Shown here: positions 16,686 to 23,583 of the stretch, one piece after another
Layout: each line of letters begins with the position of its first letter
Position numbering within the stretch: the first letter of the stretch is position 1
IMG/VR virus record: IMGVR_UViG_3300003323_001324
Location: 91,278-155,277 of that record
Direction: 5' to 3' (one strand)
Source: a virus
DNA length: 64,000 bases
Made by a program: the position numbers and the translations under genes
The notes under the pieces: model-generated
The model's database searches: none
What the model saw: only the letters and a program-made list of their open reading frames with translations
What the model was told of the DNA's origin: nothing

Positions 16686-17219
16686 ATGGACCAGGTCCCG
16701 AAGCTTGTCCGCGGCCCCGCCTTCCACCTGGACGGCGACGGGCGGTGGGACGTCCAGGAGCTTCCCTGGGAGGTGCGCCAGAAGGCCGAGTACTCCGGCG
16801 AGATCGAGATCGAGGGCTTCCCCGCCGTCGTCTTCGAGATGCCGGACGGCGACCAGTGGGCCCAGAAGGCCCCCGGGTCTCCCTCCCCGAAGGGGGAGGA
16901 GGCCGTGGAGGACGCTCTCGCCCAGGTTTCGGCCTCCTTTTCGGACCCGTTTCTCGAGATGGGAAAGCGCGTCGTCGCCAAGGTCGAGCTGGAGCAGAAC
17001 CAGCTGGCCTCCGCCCGCGCGCTCCTCCAGGAGCTCAAGGTCTGCAGGGACTCCATCGACAAGGCCCTTCGCCACAGCCGCGCCCTCTCGACCGACTCCT
17101 CCCTCTCCTGGATCCACGACTCGCTGGAGGCCAAGAAGGAGGAGGTCGACGGCATGGCGCAGGGCATCCGAGAGTCGCTCGAGTACCTGACCCGCATGGA
17201 CTTCCCCGACAGCCCGTAG
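16686..17219 (+). CDS. hypothetical protein with C-terminal coiled coil
   Basis: A 177-residue product from ATG 16686; an in-frame ATG at 16647 would add 13 residues and overlap the divergent start. The N-terminal ~60 residues are beta-rich and acidic (FHLDGDGRWDVQELPW). From about residue 85 to the end it is a long charged helix likely to form a coiled coil (VVAKVELEQNQLASARALLQ). No family recognised. It starts the + strand set that continues to RtcB. Confidence 0.6.
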   Translation: MDQVPKLVRGPAFHLDGDGRWDVQELPWEVRQKAEYSGEIEIEGFPAVVFEMPDGDQWAQKAPGSPSPKGEEAVEDALAQVSASFSDPFLEMGKRVVAKVELEQNQLASARALLQELKVCRDSIDKALRHSRALSTDSSLSWIHDSLEAKKEEVDGMAQGIRESLEYLTRMDFPDSP

Positions 17220-17263
17220 ATCCTCCGGACGCCGCGTTACGGCCCCGCAGGAGAAACGGGACC

Positions 17264-17605
17264 ATGAGCGACAAAGAGACTGCGGAGAAGATCTGTGAGG
17301 ACATGGAGTACGTGATCGTCCACTCGGGGCGCCTGCTCGGCCATCCGGCGGAGCCGGACTTCGTGATGGCGATCCGGGAGATCGGCGCCAACGTCGTCGC
17401 CTTCGCGGGCGACGGCCACGTCCCCCTCCCCGCCCAGCTCGAGGTCAGCGACCACGCGCACGCCCTTCTCATCGCCGCGGCCACCAAGGTGAACGTCCGC
17501 GTCCTCGTCAGCCGGCCTCACGGCATCGAGGACAGCGAGCACCTGGAGGACGTCGCCGCCGCCGTCGCCCAGGTCCGCATCGGGGTGGAGCAGATCGCGG
17601 CCTGA
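17264..17605 (+). CDS. hypothetical protein upstream of rtcB
   Basis: The 113-residue acidic protein starts at ATG 17264 behind AGGAG. Two hydrophobic stretches, ANVVAFAGDGHVPLP and AHALLIAAATKVNVRVLV, alternate with acidic helices, suggesting a small alpha/beta fold. No family recognised. It ends 15 bases before RtcB, but RtcB has its own start motif. Confidence 0.55.
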   Translation: MSDKETAEKICEDMEYVIVHSGRLLGHPAEPDFVMAIREIGANVVAFAGDGHVPLPAQLEVSDHAHALLIAAATKVNVRVLVSRPHGIEDSEHLEDVAAAVAQVRIGVEQIAA

Positions 17606-17608
17606 CTG

Positions 17609-17614
17609 TAGGCT
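17609..17614 (+). promoter_or_regulatory. TAGGCT hexamer 6 nt before ATG of rtcB
   Basis: TGTAGGCT-CCCCGC-ATG places the hexamer exactly six bases before the rtcB start, with no Shine-Dalgarno. It is one of the best leaderless-promoter candidates in the window. Confidence 0.45.
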
Positions 17615-17620
17615 CCCCGC

Positions 17621-19030
17621 ATGTCCATGAAGTACGCGGCCGAGAGGGTGGAGGACGGCCACTACGTCCTCCCGAGGATGACCGGGACGGCCATGAGGGT
17701 GGAGGCCCACGCCTTCCTCTCCGACGCCCTGTACGAGGCCTCGGAGGAGGGCATGTGGCAGCAGCTCGCGGCCGCAGCCTCCTACGAGGGCGTGACCGGA
17801 GCGTACGCGATGCCGGACTGTCACCTCGGCTACGGCGTCCCCGTCGGTTGCGTCGTCGTGACCGACGACGTCATCATTCAGGCGGCCTCCGGGTACGACA
17901 TCTCCTGCGGCGTCCTCTACATGCGGACGAGCCTGACCGCCGCGGACGTCGCCGACCCCGAGCGCCGTCGGTCCTGGATCCAGGCCGTCGAGAAGCGGAT
18001 CGCGACCGGCGTCGGGTCCTCTCGCCCCGACCTCATGCCGAAGTTCAACGTCAGGGCCCAGGAGGACATCCTCCGCTACGGGGCCCGGGCTATGGGCGTG
18101 TCGGCGGACCTTTGCGAGCGCCAGTACATCCCCGTCCCCGAGGACCTGGACCTCGACGCCATCGAGAAGGCCCGGTCCAAGGTCGGCGACCAGCTCGGGT
18201 CCGTCGGCGGCGGCAACCACTTCGTCGAGATGCAGGTTGATCGCGACTCCGGCGAGGTGTTCGTGATGGTCCACTGCGGCTCGCGCGGCTACGGCTGGCA
18301 GACCGCGAACCACTTCTTCTATAAGGGCGCCGAGCTGCGAGAGCTCCCCATGAACCGTCGCGAGGACTCTTGGGTCCGGGCGGACGAGCCCCTCGGCAAG
18401 GAGTACTGGGCCTACCACAACTCGGCCGCGAACTTCGCCGTGGCCAATCGCCACGTCATCGCGAAGGGAGTCGCCAGTTCCCTCCAGGAGGTCTACGGGG
18501 CCGAGTCCTCCGTCTACTACGAGATCTCCCACAACCTCGTCCAGAGGGAGACCCTCGTCCTCCCCGACGGGACGACGAAGAGGGGCTTCGTCCACCGCAA
18601 GGGCGCGACGCGCGCCTTCCCCGCCGGCCACCCCGACCTCGTGGGGACGGCATGGGAGGAGACCGGCCACCCCTGCCTCATCCCTGGCTCCATGTTCCAC
18701 GGCGCCGCCGTCCTCTTCGCCGAGCCAGGATCTCACAAGTCCGCCTGCTCCGTGAACCACGGATCGGGCCGCGTCCTCGGCCGCGGCGCCGCCAAGCGCG
18801 CCCTGGAGTCGAGGCAGGGCGAGATAAACGACGAGATGCGGGACGTCGTCCGGACCTTCGGCGGCGTCCCGGTCAAGGGCATCCTCACCAACACCCGCGA
18901 CGTTGTGCTCGACGAGTGCGGGCACGTCTACAAGGACCTGGACGCCGTCCTCGACACGCTCTCTCAGGCCGGCATCGCCCGCGTGTCCCGTCGTCTCTAC
19001 CCCGTCGCCAACATCAAGGGCGCCGACTAG
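17621..19030 (+). CDS. rtcB: RNA-splicing ligase RtcB
   Basis: RtcB joins RNA 2',3'-cyclic phosphate or 3'-phosphate ends to 5'-OH ends using GTP and manganese. The 469-residue length is normal for the family. Visible motifs are MPDCHLGYG (64-72), the metal site GYDISCG with Asp93 and Cys96, GGGNHFVE (196-203), HCGSRG (218-223), and NHGSGR (379-384), whose His380 corresponds to the guanylylated histidine. All key residues appear intact. In phages RtcB is thought to repair tRNAs or rRNA cut by host anticodon nucleases and other defences. It is followed directly by a small SH3-like gene whose ATG comes right after the stop. Confidence 0.95.
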   Translation: MSMKYAAERVEDGHYVLPRMTGTAMRVEAHAFLSDALYEASEEGMWQQLAAAASYEGVTGAYAMPDCHLGYGVPVGCVVVTDDVIIQAASGYDISCGVLYMRTSLTAADVADPERRRSWIQAVEKRIATGVGSSRPDLMPKFNVRAQEDILRYGARAMGVSADLCERQYIPVPEDLDLDAIEKARSKVGDQLGSVGGGNHFVEMQVDRDSGEVFVMVHCGSRGYGWQTANHFFYKGAELRELPMNRREDSWVRADEPLGKEYWAYHNSAANFAVANRHVIAKGVASSLQEVYGAESSVYYEISHNLVQRETLVLPDGTTKRGFVHRKGATRAFPAGHPDLVGTAWEETGHPCLIPGSMFHGAAVLFAEPGSHKSACSVNHGSGRVLGRGAAKRALESRQGEINDEMRDVVRTFGGVPVKGILTNTRDVVLDECGHVYKDLDAVLDTLSQAGIARVSRRLYPVANIKGAD

Positions 19031-19252
19031 ATGGGCGTTCGGGCGCAGAGGAAGAAGGCCGCCAAGACCTTCAAGGTCGGCGACTCGGTCACCTGGGGGA
19101 ACGGCAGCGTCTCCCATCCGGTGGTCGAGGTCTCCCACAACGGGGTGTACGTCGACGCCACCTCTGCCGGCTTCGGCCCGCGCTACTTCGTGAAGTTCTT
19201 CGACAAGAGGTACGGCCTAGACTGCAGTCTCCGGCACGCCGGGAAGACCTGA
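19031..19252 (+). CDS. small SH3/KOW-like protein
   Basis: The 73-residue basic protein begins immediately after the rtcB stop. FKVGDSVTWGNGSVSHPVVEV and the following VYVDATS and YFVKFFD strands fit a five-stranded SH3-like barrel, as in KOW or Tudor-type small phage proteins. Fifteen basic N-terminal residues precede it. It is probably translated with rtcB; an RNA-binding helper is possible but unproven. Confidence 0.6.
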   Translation: MGVRAQRKKAAKTFKVGDSVTWGNGSVSHPVVEVSHNGVYVDATSAGFGPRYFVKFFDKRYGLDCSLRHAGKT

Positions 19253-19515
19253 TGCTGACCGGGAAGATGATCCGGAGGCTCGCGAAGATGGCGGACTTCT
19301 CGGACGTCTCCTATCGTCAGGGAGACCGGCACGTTAGCGATCCCCCGATATCAATGAGGTTCATCATCCACGACTGGAGGCCGACCGCGTTCGGCTATCG
19401 CTGCAGCAGGTGCAAGGCCTTCTGTTCTTCCCCGACCCTGGTCTTCGACTCCACATCCCCGGTCGAGAAGGTGGACTGCCTGACCGCCCTCGTCGAGGAC
19501 GTCATGGAGAGCTAG
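19252..19515 (+). CDS. hypothetical protein with CxxC motif
   Basis: The 87-residue product starts at ATG 19252 within the previous stop (TGATG). A CSRCKAFC cluster near residue 51 and a later Cys could bind a metal. The sequence before it is RFIIHDWRPTAFGYRC. Last gene of the rtcB unit; its end overlaps the convergent small membrane gene by 14 bases. Function unknown. Confidence 0.55.
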   Translation: MLTGKMIRRLAKMADFSDVSYRQGDRHVSDPPISMRFIIHDWRPTAFGYRCSRCKAFCSSPTLVFDSTSPVEKVDCLTALVEDVMES

Positions 19516-19690
19516 GGCCGGCCGGCTGCTGCGTGTGCTGTCGCTTGCTCGGTAGTTCTCGCTCCGCCTTCAGGTTGGCCATGTGGCAGAGCCAGACGCA
19601 GAACGCGATTGCGATGGCGAACCCGAGCAGGAAGAGCTTGCCGAACCAGGCTCCGAAGCTTCCGTCGTTCTTTGGGTCGTAGCCGCTCAT
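19502..19690 (-). CDS. small single-pass membrane protein
   Basis: The 62-residue protein has one clear membrane segment, GKLFLLGFAIAIAFCVWLC (about 17-35), with a polar Lys/Gln/Pro C-terminus. The start at ATG 19690 has TAGGGA five bases upstream, a near match to the window's start motif. A holin-like, superinfection or envelope role is possible; no family recognised. Confidence 0.55.
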   Translation of the reverse strand: MSGYDPKNDGSFGAWFGKLFLLGFAIAIAFCVWLCHMANLKAERELPSKRQHTQQPAGPSSP

Positions 19691-19726
19691 GTCCGTCCCT
19701 ATCCTGGGATAGACCTGACTTACGGC

Positions 19727-19966
19727 CTACGACTCCATCACGTAACGGACGACGCAGGCCTTCTTCTTGCACTCCCACGTGGCCCTCGCGTGGACGCAGA
19801 TCCTCCCTAGCTTCCTCTGGCGGGTCACCCATGCCTCGCACTTGGCGCAGACCGGCCCCTTGACCTCCATCTCCGGCATCAGCGGGGTCAGGGACTCCGA
19901 CAGCTCCTTGCAGAGCTTGCAGCGGTTCAGGTTGGGCCGCGGCGTCTTTCTCTTTCTCTCATCCAT
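19727..19966 (-). CDS. small zinc-finger protein
   Basis: The 79-residue basic protein has CKLCKE (16-21), CAKCEAW (40-46), C57 and CKKKAC (66-71), which could form two zinc knuckles. ATG 19966 lies inside the end of the upstream gene (40-base overlap), so translation is coupled. Likely nucleic-acid binding; function unknown. Confidence 0.55.
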   Translation of the reverse strand: MDERKRKTPRPNLNRCKLCKELSESLTPLMPEMEVKGPVCAKCEAWVTRQRKLGRICVHARATWECKKKACVVRYVMES

Positions 19967-20223
19967 ACGCGCAGCCTCGAGCAGTTCGCGCATACGATCT
20001 CGCACTTGGCGATTTCCGCCAGCAGCCTCGCTTTCGAGAGGTGGAGCATTCTCGCTATCGGCACCTTCCTCCCTCCCGGGCTGAGCACGTCTATCTGGCT
20101 CGGGTGGTAGCTGTGGCCGCAGTCCTTGCACGGGTGGCGGGACTTCTCCCGGTCGAGGATCGCCCTCGACTCGAACCTCCGCCTGGCCATCTTGGCGGCG
20201 TTCTCTCTGCGGGGATCGAACAT
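19927..20223 (-). CDS. HNH-like protein lacking catalytic histidines
   Basis: The 98-residue protein follows the layout of small phage HNH proteins: HPCKDCGHSYHP (about 30-41) then AEIAKCEIVCANCSRLR (about 70-86), with the two CxxC pairs that hold the structural zinc. In active relatives the first half carries a DH motif and the second is CANCHR. Here the DH region reads QIDVLSPGGRK and the second is CANCSR, so both catalytic histidines seem lost. It may be a remnant or a repurposed DNA-binding protein. It overlaps the next gene by 40 bases and is divergent from the tube gene. Confidence 0.6.
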   Translation of the reverse strand: MFDPRRENAAKMARRRFESRAILDREKSRHPCKDCGHSYHPSQIDVLSPGGRKVPIARMLHLSKARLLAEIAKCEIVCANCSRLRVWMRERERRRGPT

Positions 20224-20269
20224 ACGAAACCTGTCGTATCCGGGAGCCCGTTAATAGGGGCCCAACGGT

Positions 20270-20941
20270 ATGGCAAGAGACTCCGCCGACAGCTATATCT
20301 ACCGCGTAGGCTCCTCCCCGAACACCCGGGTTGCGATCTCGCAGAAGAACCGCGTGTTCTCTCGCCCCTACACGGTGAACCAGCCGTCGGACAAGCAGAT
20401 CGGCGTCCTGTCGACCTTCGACTACAACGAGTCGCGCGCCATCGACCCCGTCCGCGGCGTCGGCTTCGGCGACAAGATCCAGGAGCTCGTGCCGAACGTG
20501 ACCGAGCCGATGACCGTGACCCTGAACAGGACTCTCCTGTACACGGCCGGCATCATGCAGGAGGTCGGGTACCGCGGCGGCGTCGACGGCCTCGTCCGCT
20601 CGCTGCGCCAGCACCGCTGGCCCTTCGACCTCCGCTCGGAGCTCGTGTTCTCCGAGCTCGTGACGGCCCGCGACTCGGCCGCCGTGCTCGTGAAGACCCC
20701 GGCCACGGACGACCCGAACTACGCCCTCGTGACGTTCTTCGAGGCGTGCTGGCTCAACTCCATCTCGGCGAGCTTCCCGTCCGACTCGGCGATCGTCATG
20801 GAGGACGCCTCGGCGACCTGCACCGACGTGACCGACGGCTCGAGCTTCTACGGCAACGGCCCCGACAACTACGGCCCGCAGCTCGACTCGGGGAACAATC
20901 CCATACTCAAGCCCGGCAGCGGATCTCGTTTGTACGGATGA
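20270..20941 (+). CDS. tail tube protein
   Basis: The 223-residue protein is the likely inner tube subunit. Its features are a beta-rich core with RVAISQKNRVFSRPY near the N-terminus, TVTLNRTLLYTAGIMQEV in the middle, and FEACWLNSISASFPSDSAIVMEDASATCTDV late, the last resembling the conserved hairpin of gp19-type tubes. Size fits a myovirus tube. It is the first tail gene after the accessory island and lies ahead of the chaperones and tape measure, the normal order except for the gap from the sheath. A hairpin follows. Called from context and sequence style. Confidence 0.8.
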   Translation: MARDSADSYIYRVGSSPNTRVAISQKNRVFSRPYTVNQPSDKQIGVLSTFDYNESRAIDPVRGVGFGDKIQELVPNVTEPMTVTLNRTLLYTAGIMQEVGYRGGVDGLVRSLRQHRWPFDLRSELVFSELVTARDSAAVLVKTPATDDPNYALVTFFEACWLNSISASFPSDSAIVMEDASATCTDVTDGSSFYGNGPDNYGPQLDSGNNPILKPGSGSRLYG

Positions 20942-20988
20942 CGCAACGCGTCATGAATTGAGACTGGTAGCTGAGCCTCGGGGGCCTG

Positions 20989-21008
20989 CGGAGGTCCTCG
21001 GACCTCCG
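20989..21008 (+). terminator. hairpin after the tube gene
   Basis: CGGAGGTC (20989-20996) and GACCTCCG (21001-21008) pair around CTCG, 48 bases after the tube stop, with no T-tract. It probably separates the highly expressed tube mRNA from the next gene, whose start motif overlaps its 3' side. Confidence 0.6.
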
Positions 21009-21011
21009 GCG

Positions 21012-21017
21012 TACCTT
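21012..21017 (+). promoter_or_regulatory. TACCTT hexamer 5 nt before ATG 21023
   Basis: CGTACCTT-CCGGC-ATG lies directly after the terminator-like hairpin, the arrangement expected for a new leaderless transcript. No Shine-Dalgarno. Confidence 0.42.
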
Positions 21018-21022
21018 CCGGC

Positions 21023-21361
21023 ATGAAGGTCATCTTCGTCGCCGGCGCGTACAGCGGCGCCAACGCCTGGGAGGTGGAGCGGAACGTCCGCGTCTGCGAG
21101 GAGGCGTCCCTGCTCGTCTCCCGGCTCAACGGCGTGCCCATCTGCCTGAACGTCATGGGCAGGTTCTGGAACGGGACCCTCCCCTACGACCACTGGATAG
21201 AGGCCGCCAAGGTCCTCATACTGAGGTCGGACGCCGTCTTCCTGTCCTCCGGCTGGCAGGTGTCCTCCGGCGTGCCGAAGGAGATAGCCTTCTCCGAGGC
21301 GAACAACAGGCCCGTCCTCTACACGGAGGCCGAGCTACGGGACTACCTGGCCGCCGCCTGA
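21023..21361 (+). CDS. DUF4406 / nucleoside 2-deoxyribosyltransferase-like protein
   Basis: The 112-residue protein begins MKVIFVAGAYSGAN, continues with DHWIEAAKVLILRSDAVFLSSGW, and ends SGVPKEIAFSEANNRPVLY. These blocks match the Rossmann-like DUF4406/YtoQ-type relatives of nucleoside 2-deoxyribosyltransferases: a nucleotide loop after the first strand, a Trp after the fourth, and the S-G-x-x-x-E-I-x-x-A helix with the catalytic-type Glu. Such phage enzymes are thought to act on nucleotides, for instance in base modification or NAD/nucleotide turnover, but the substrate cannot be read here. It has its own start motif between tube and chaperone genes. Confidence 0.7.
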   Translation: MKVIFVAGAYSGANAWEVERNVRVCEEASLLVSRLNGVPICLNVMGRFWNGTLPYDHWIEAAKVLILRSDAVFLSSGWQVSSGVPKEIAFSEANNRPVLYTEAELRDYLAAA

Positions 21362-21373
21362 CCCGCCGCCCGG

Positions 21374-21379
21374 TACCGT
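21374..21379 (+). promoter_or_regulatory. TACCGT hexamer 6 nt before ATG 21386
   Basis: CGGTACCGT-CCGGGC-ATG precedes the first chaperone gene with six-base spacing and no Shine-Dalgarno. It would start the transcript covering both chaperones and the tape measure. Confidence 0.45.
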
Positions 21380-21385
21380 CCGGGC

Positions 21386-22426
21386 ATGAGCGATGACGAC
21401 ATTATCGCGGAGATAGACCGCGAGCTCTCCAACGTCAACCTCGACAAGTGCTGGAAGAAGCAGATCGGGGACCTGAACCTCTGGTTCTCGACGGTCAGCT
21501 ACGAGCACTCCAACCTGGCGAAGAAGAGCCTCAAGGAGGAGTTCGGGCTCGAGGAGACGAAGCGCGTCACCCTGTCCGCGGCCATCGTCGGGTTCGGCGA
21601 GACCGACCTCCGGGAGTACCGGATAACCGGGAAGAAGTTCAAGGTCAAGGGCAAGGACGGCAAGCAGGTCTTCCTCAGCCTCCAGGAGTTCATCTACTCT
21701 CGGATCGCCAACTGGGACGCGGAGTTCGTGGACCTCGCCTACGACGTCTTCGCCGACCTCATGGCCTCCCACAACAAGGACCTCTCCAAGAACATCGTCT
21801 TCGAGAACGCCCGCACTCCCCTGGAGGAGCTGGAGGAGCTGGAGGAGCGCGCCGCGGACATGCGGCGTACCCTCGGCCTTCCTCCCCTGGTCGAGGCGCA
21901 GCGCCTCGCCGACGCGGTCGAGGAGGCCTCGCAGGAAGCTCCCCCGGAGGAGGAGCCCGTCCGGGACGAGGCTCCCGCCCCGTCCGCGGCCGACGTGGAC
22001 TACGAGGGCGCGGAGGAGGACTTCGACCCCTTCCAGGCCGTCAAGCGCGGAGCTGCGAGGGTCGCCCGTCCCGCCGAGCCCGCGGCCTCGGATCCGGATC
22101 CGGAGCCCGTCCGCCCGCCCCGCGAGGACGTGTCCGCCATGTCGGACGACGAGGAGCTCCCGTTCCCGAAGGCCGGGGCGTCGGTCCCCGTCCCGACCCC
22201 TCCCCCGGCGGAGCCCCGCACCCCGAGCGCCATCGAGTCCGCGATGGCCGCCCGCTCTCGCAGCACTCCCCTCGCCCCTGGCGTCCCGACCCACGTCGCC
22301 CAGCCTTCGGTCCCCTCCGAGGTCATCGAGAAGCCGGCGGCCGTGCAGGTCGTCCAGCCTCCCCGCTTCGATCCGAAGGCCTCCGCCCAGAGCCGTAACC
22401 CGAGGTTTCGCCGCACCGCGCCATGA
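21386..22426 (+). CDS. putative tail assembly chaperone, first protein
   Basis: The 346-residue protein has an ordered N-terminal domain (1-~150; helices and KKFKVKGKDGKQVFLSLQEF) and a long acidic, Pro/Ala-rich disordered tail. Position before a second gene and the tape measure is where tail assembly chaperones lie; they coat the tape measure during tail growth. The stop overlaps the next start in ATGA (22423-22426). No slippery heptamer was seen at the junction, so the two seem to be separate coupled proteins rather than a frameshift pair. Called mainly from context. Confidence 0.55.
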   Translation: MSDDDIIAEIDRELSNVNLDKCWKKQIGDLNLWFSTVSYEHSNLAKKSLKEEFGLEETKRVTLSAAIVGFGETDLREYRITGKKFKVKGKDGKQVFLSLQEFIYSRIANWDAEFVDLAYDVFADLMASHNKDLSKNIVFENARTPLEELEELEERAADMRRTLGLPPLVEAQRLADAVEEASQEAPPEEEPVRDEAPAPSAADVDYEGAEEDFDPFQAVKRGAARVARPAEPAASDPDPEPVRPPREDVSAMSDDEELPFPKAGASVPVPTPPPAEPRTPSAIESAMAARSRSTPLAPGVPTHVAQPSVPSEVIEKPAAVQVVQPPRFDPKASAQSRNPRFRRTAP

Positions 22427-23583
22427 GCGCCGACGCGGCCCCCGAGCGCGTCCGGATAAGCCTTCCCGACGCGTACAAGCCGGTCGACGAGGAGGTCTGG
22501 GTCGACCTCGAGGCCTACCTGTACCAGGGGTTCCTGACGTGCTCCGCCCACATCGTGGGCAAGACGTTCGTCTTCAAGACCATCAACCACCACGAGCTCC
22601 GCTATATCGGTTACCTCAAGCCGATGAAGACCTCCCCGGTCGAGGTCAAGGAGGCTCACCGGGCGGCGCTCATCGCCAGCAGCGTCTTCATGGTCGACGG
22701 GGAGAACCTGCTCCCGGACCGACACCGTAAGACCGCGCGCCTCTCCCGGGTCGTCCGTAGGCTCCCCTCGGGCGTCCAGGACACCATAGTCCAGAGCCTC
22801 GCGGCCCTGAACGAGAAGGCGGCCCGCCTCCGGCCTCTCGTCGAGATCTTCGTCCACGAGAACCGATCCAGGTACCGCTGGATGCACACCTCCGGGGCCC
22901 CCGTCCACTCCCCCTCCAACACCGGCGTGGCCGGGACGGACGAGCTCGGGATGAACTACTGTCAGCAGGCCTGGACGAGCCTGAACCGCCTCATGGACTC
23001 CCGGGAGGCCATGGAGCGCGACTGGACGAACGCCAAGTTCATCGGGTCCTGCTTCGCCGGGAAGGGGGTCCGCTCCATCGACGAGAAGGACCGGGCTCGC
23101 GCCGCGCGCGAGAAGGCCGAGCTCGAGGAGCTCAAGATGAAGGTCCTCTACGGCTACCTGAACCGGTCCGGCGCGGAGCAGAAGGAGGCCGAGATCGTCC
23201 TTCCGGACGGCAGGAAGGCGACCGTCGTCGGCCGCTTCCGGGCCGACTCGGCTGAGGAGCTGCGGGCCCAGATGGAGGCCGCCCTCTCGGAGGAGAAGGA
23301 CCATCACGACCTTGTCGTCGAGCAGCAGATAGCCCGTGCCCGGGCCCGCGCCGCCTCCATCGAGGACTCTCGGCAGAGCATATACCGCGCCCCCGTCTTC
23401 TCCGACGGCGTCCCCGTCTCCGGTTCCTCCAGGGTCCTCGGGGGTCGCGAGGAGGCCGAGGCCCTGCTGGCCCGCATCAGGGCCCTCCAGTCCCAGCAGA
23501 TGTCGTCCCACGCCCGCAAGATCCAGGGTGAAGAGAGCTCCGATGAGCCTACTGTGGACGGAGACCTGAATGGCCGCCAGTAA
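22423..23583 (+). CDS. putative tail assembly chaperone, second protein
   Basis: The 386-residue protein has an N-terminal helical/beta domain (1-~210, including KTINHHELRYIGYLKPMK and a WMHTSG segment) and a long charged helical C-terminus with Arg/Ala-rich coiled-coil stretches. It is translationally coupled to the gene before it (ATGA) and overlaps the tape-measure start by 14 bases. The context makes a tape-measure chaperone or T4 gp26/gp51-type assembly factor likely; there is no direct motif. Confidence 0.5.
   Translation: MSADAAPERVRISLPDAYKPVDEEVWVDLEAYLYQGFLTCSAHIVGKTFVFKTINHHELRYIGYLKPMKTSPVEVKEAHRAALIASSVFMVDGENLLPDRHRKTARLSRVVRRLPSGVQDTIVQSLAALNEKAARLRPLVEIFVHENRSRYRWMHTSGAPVHSPSNTGVAGTDELGMNYCQQAWTSLNRLMDSREAMERDWTNAKFIGSCFAGKGVRSIDEKDRARAAREKAELEELKMKVLYGYLNRSGAEQKEAEIVLPDGRKATVVGRFRADSAEELRAQMEAALSEEKDHHDLVVEQQIARARARAASIEDSRQSIYRAPVFSDGVPVSGSSRVLGGREEAEALLARIRALQSQQMSSHARKIQGEESSDEPTVDGDLNGRQ

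Noticed and set aside
22400-22440. Programmed frameshift between the two putative tail chaperones
   Set aside because: No slippery heptamer is visible, and a clean ATGA stop/start overlap explains the second protein.
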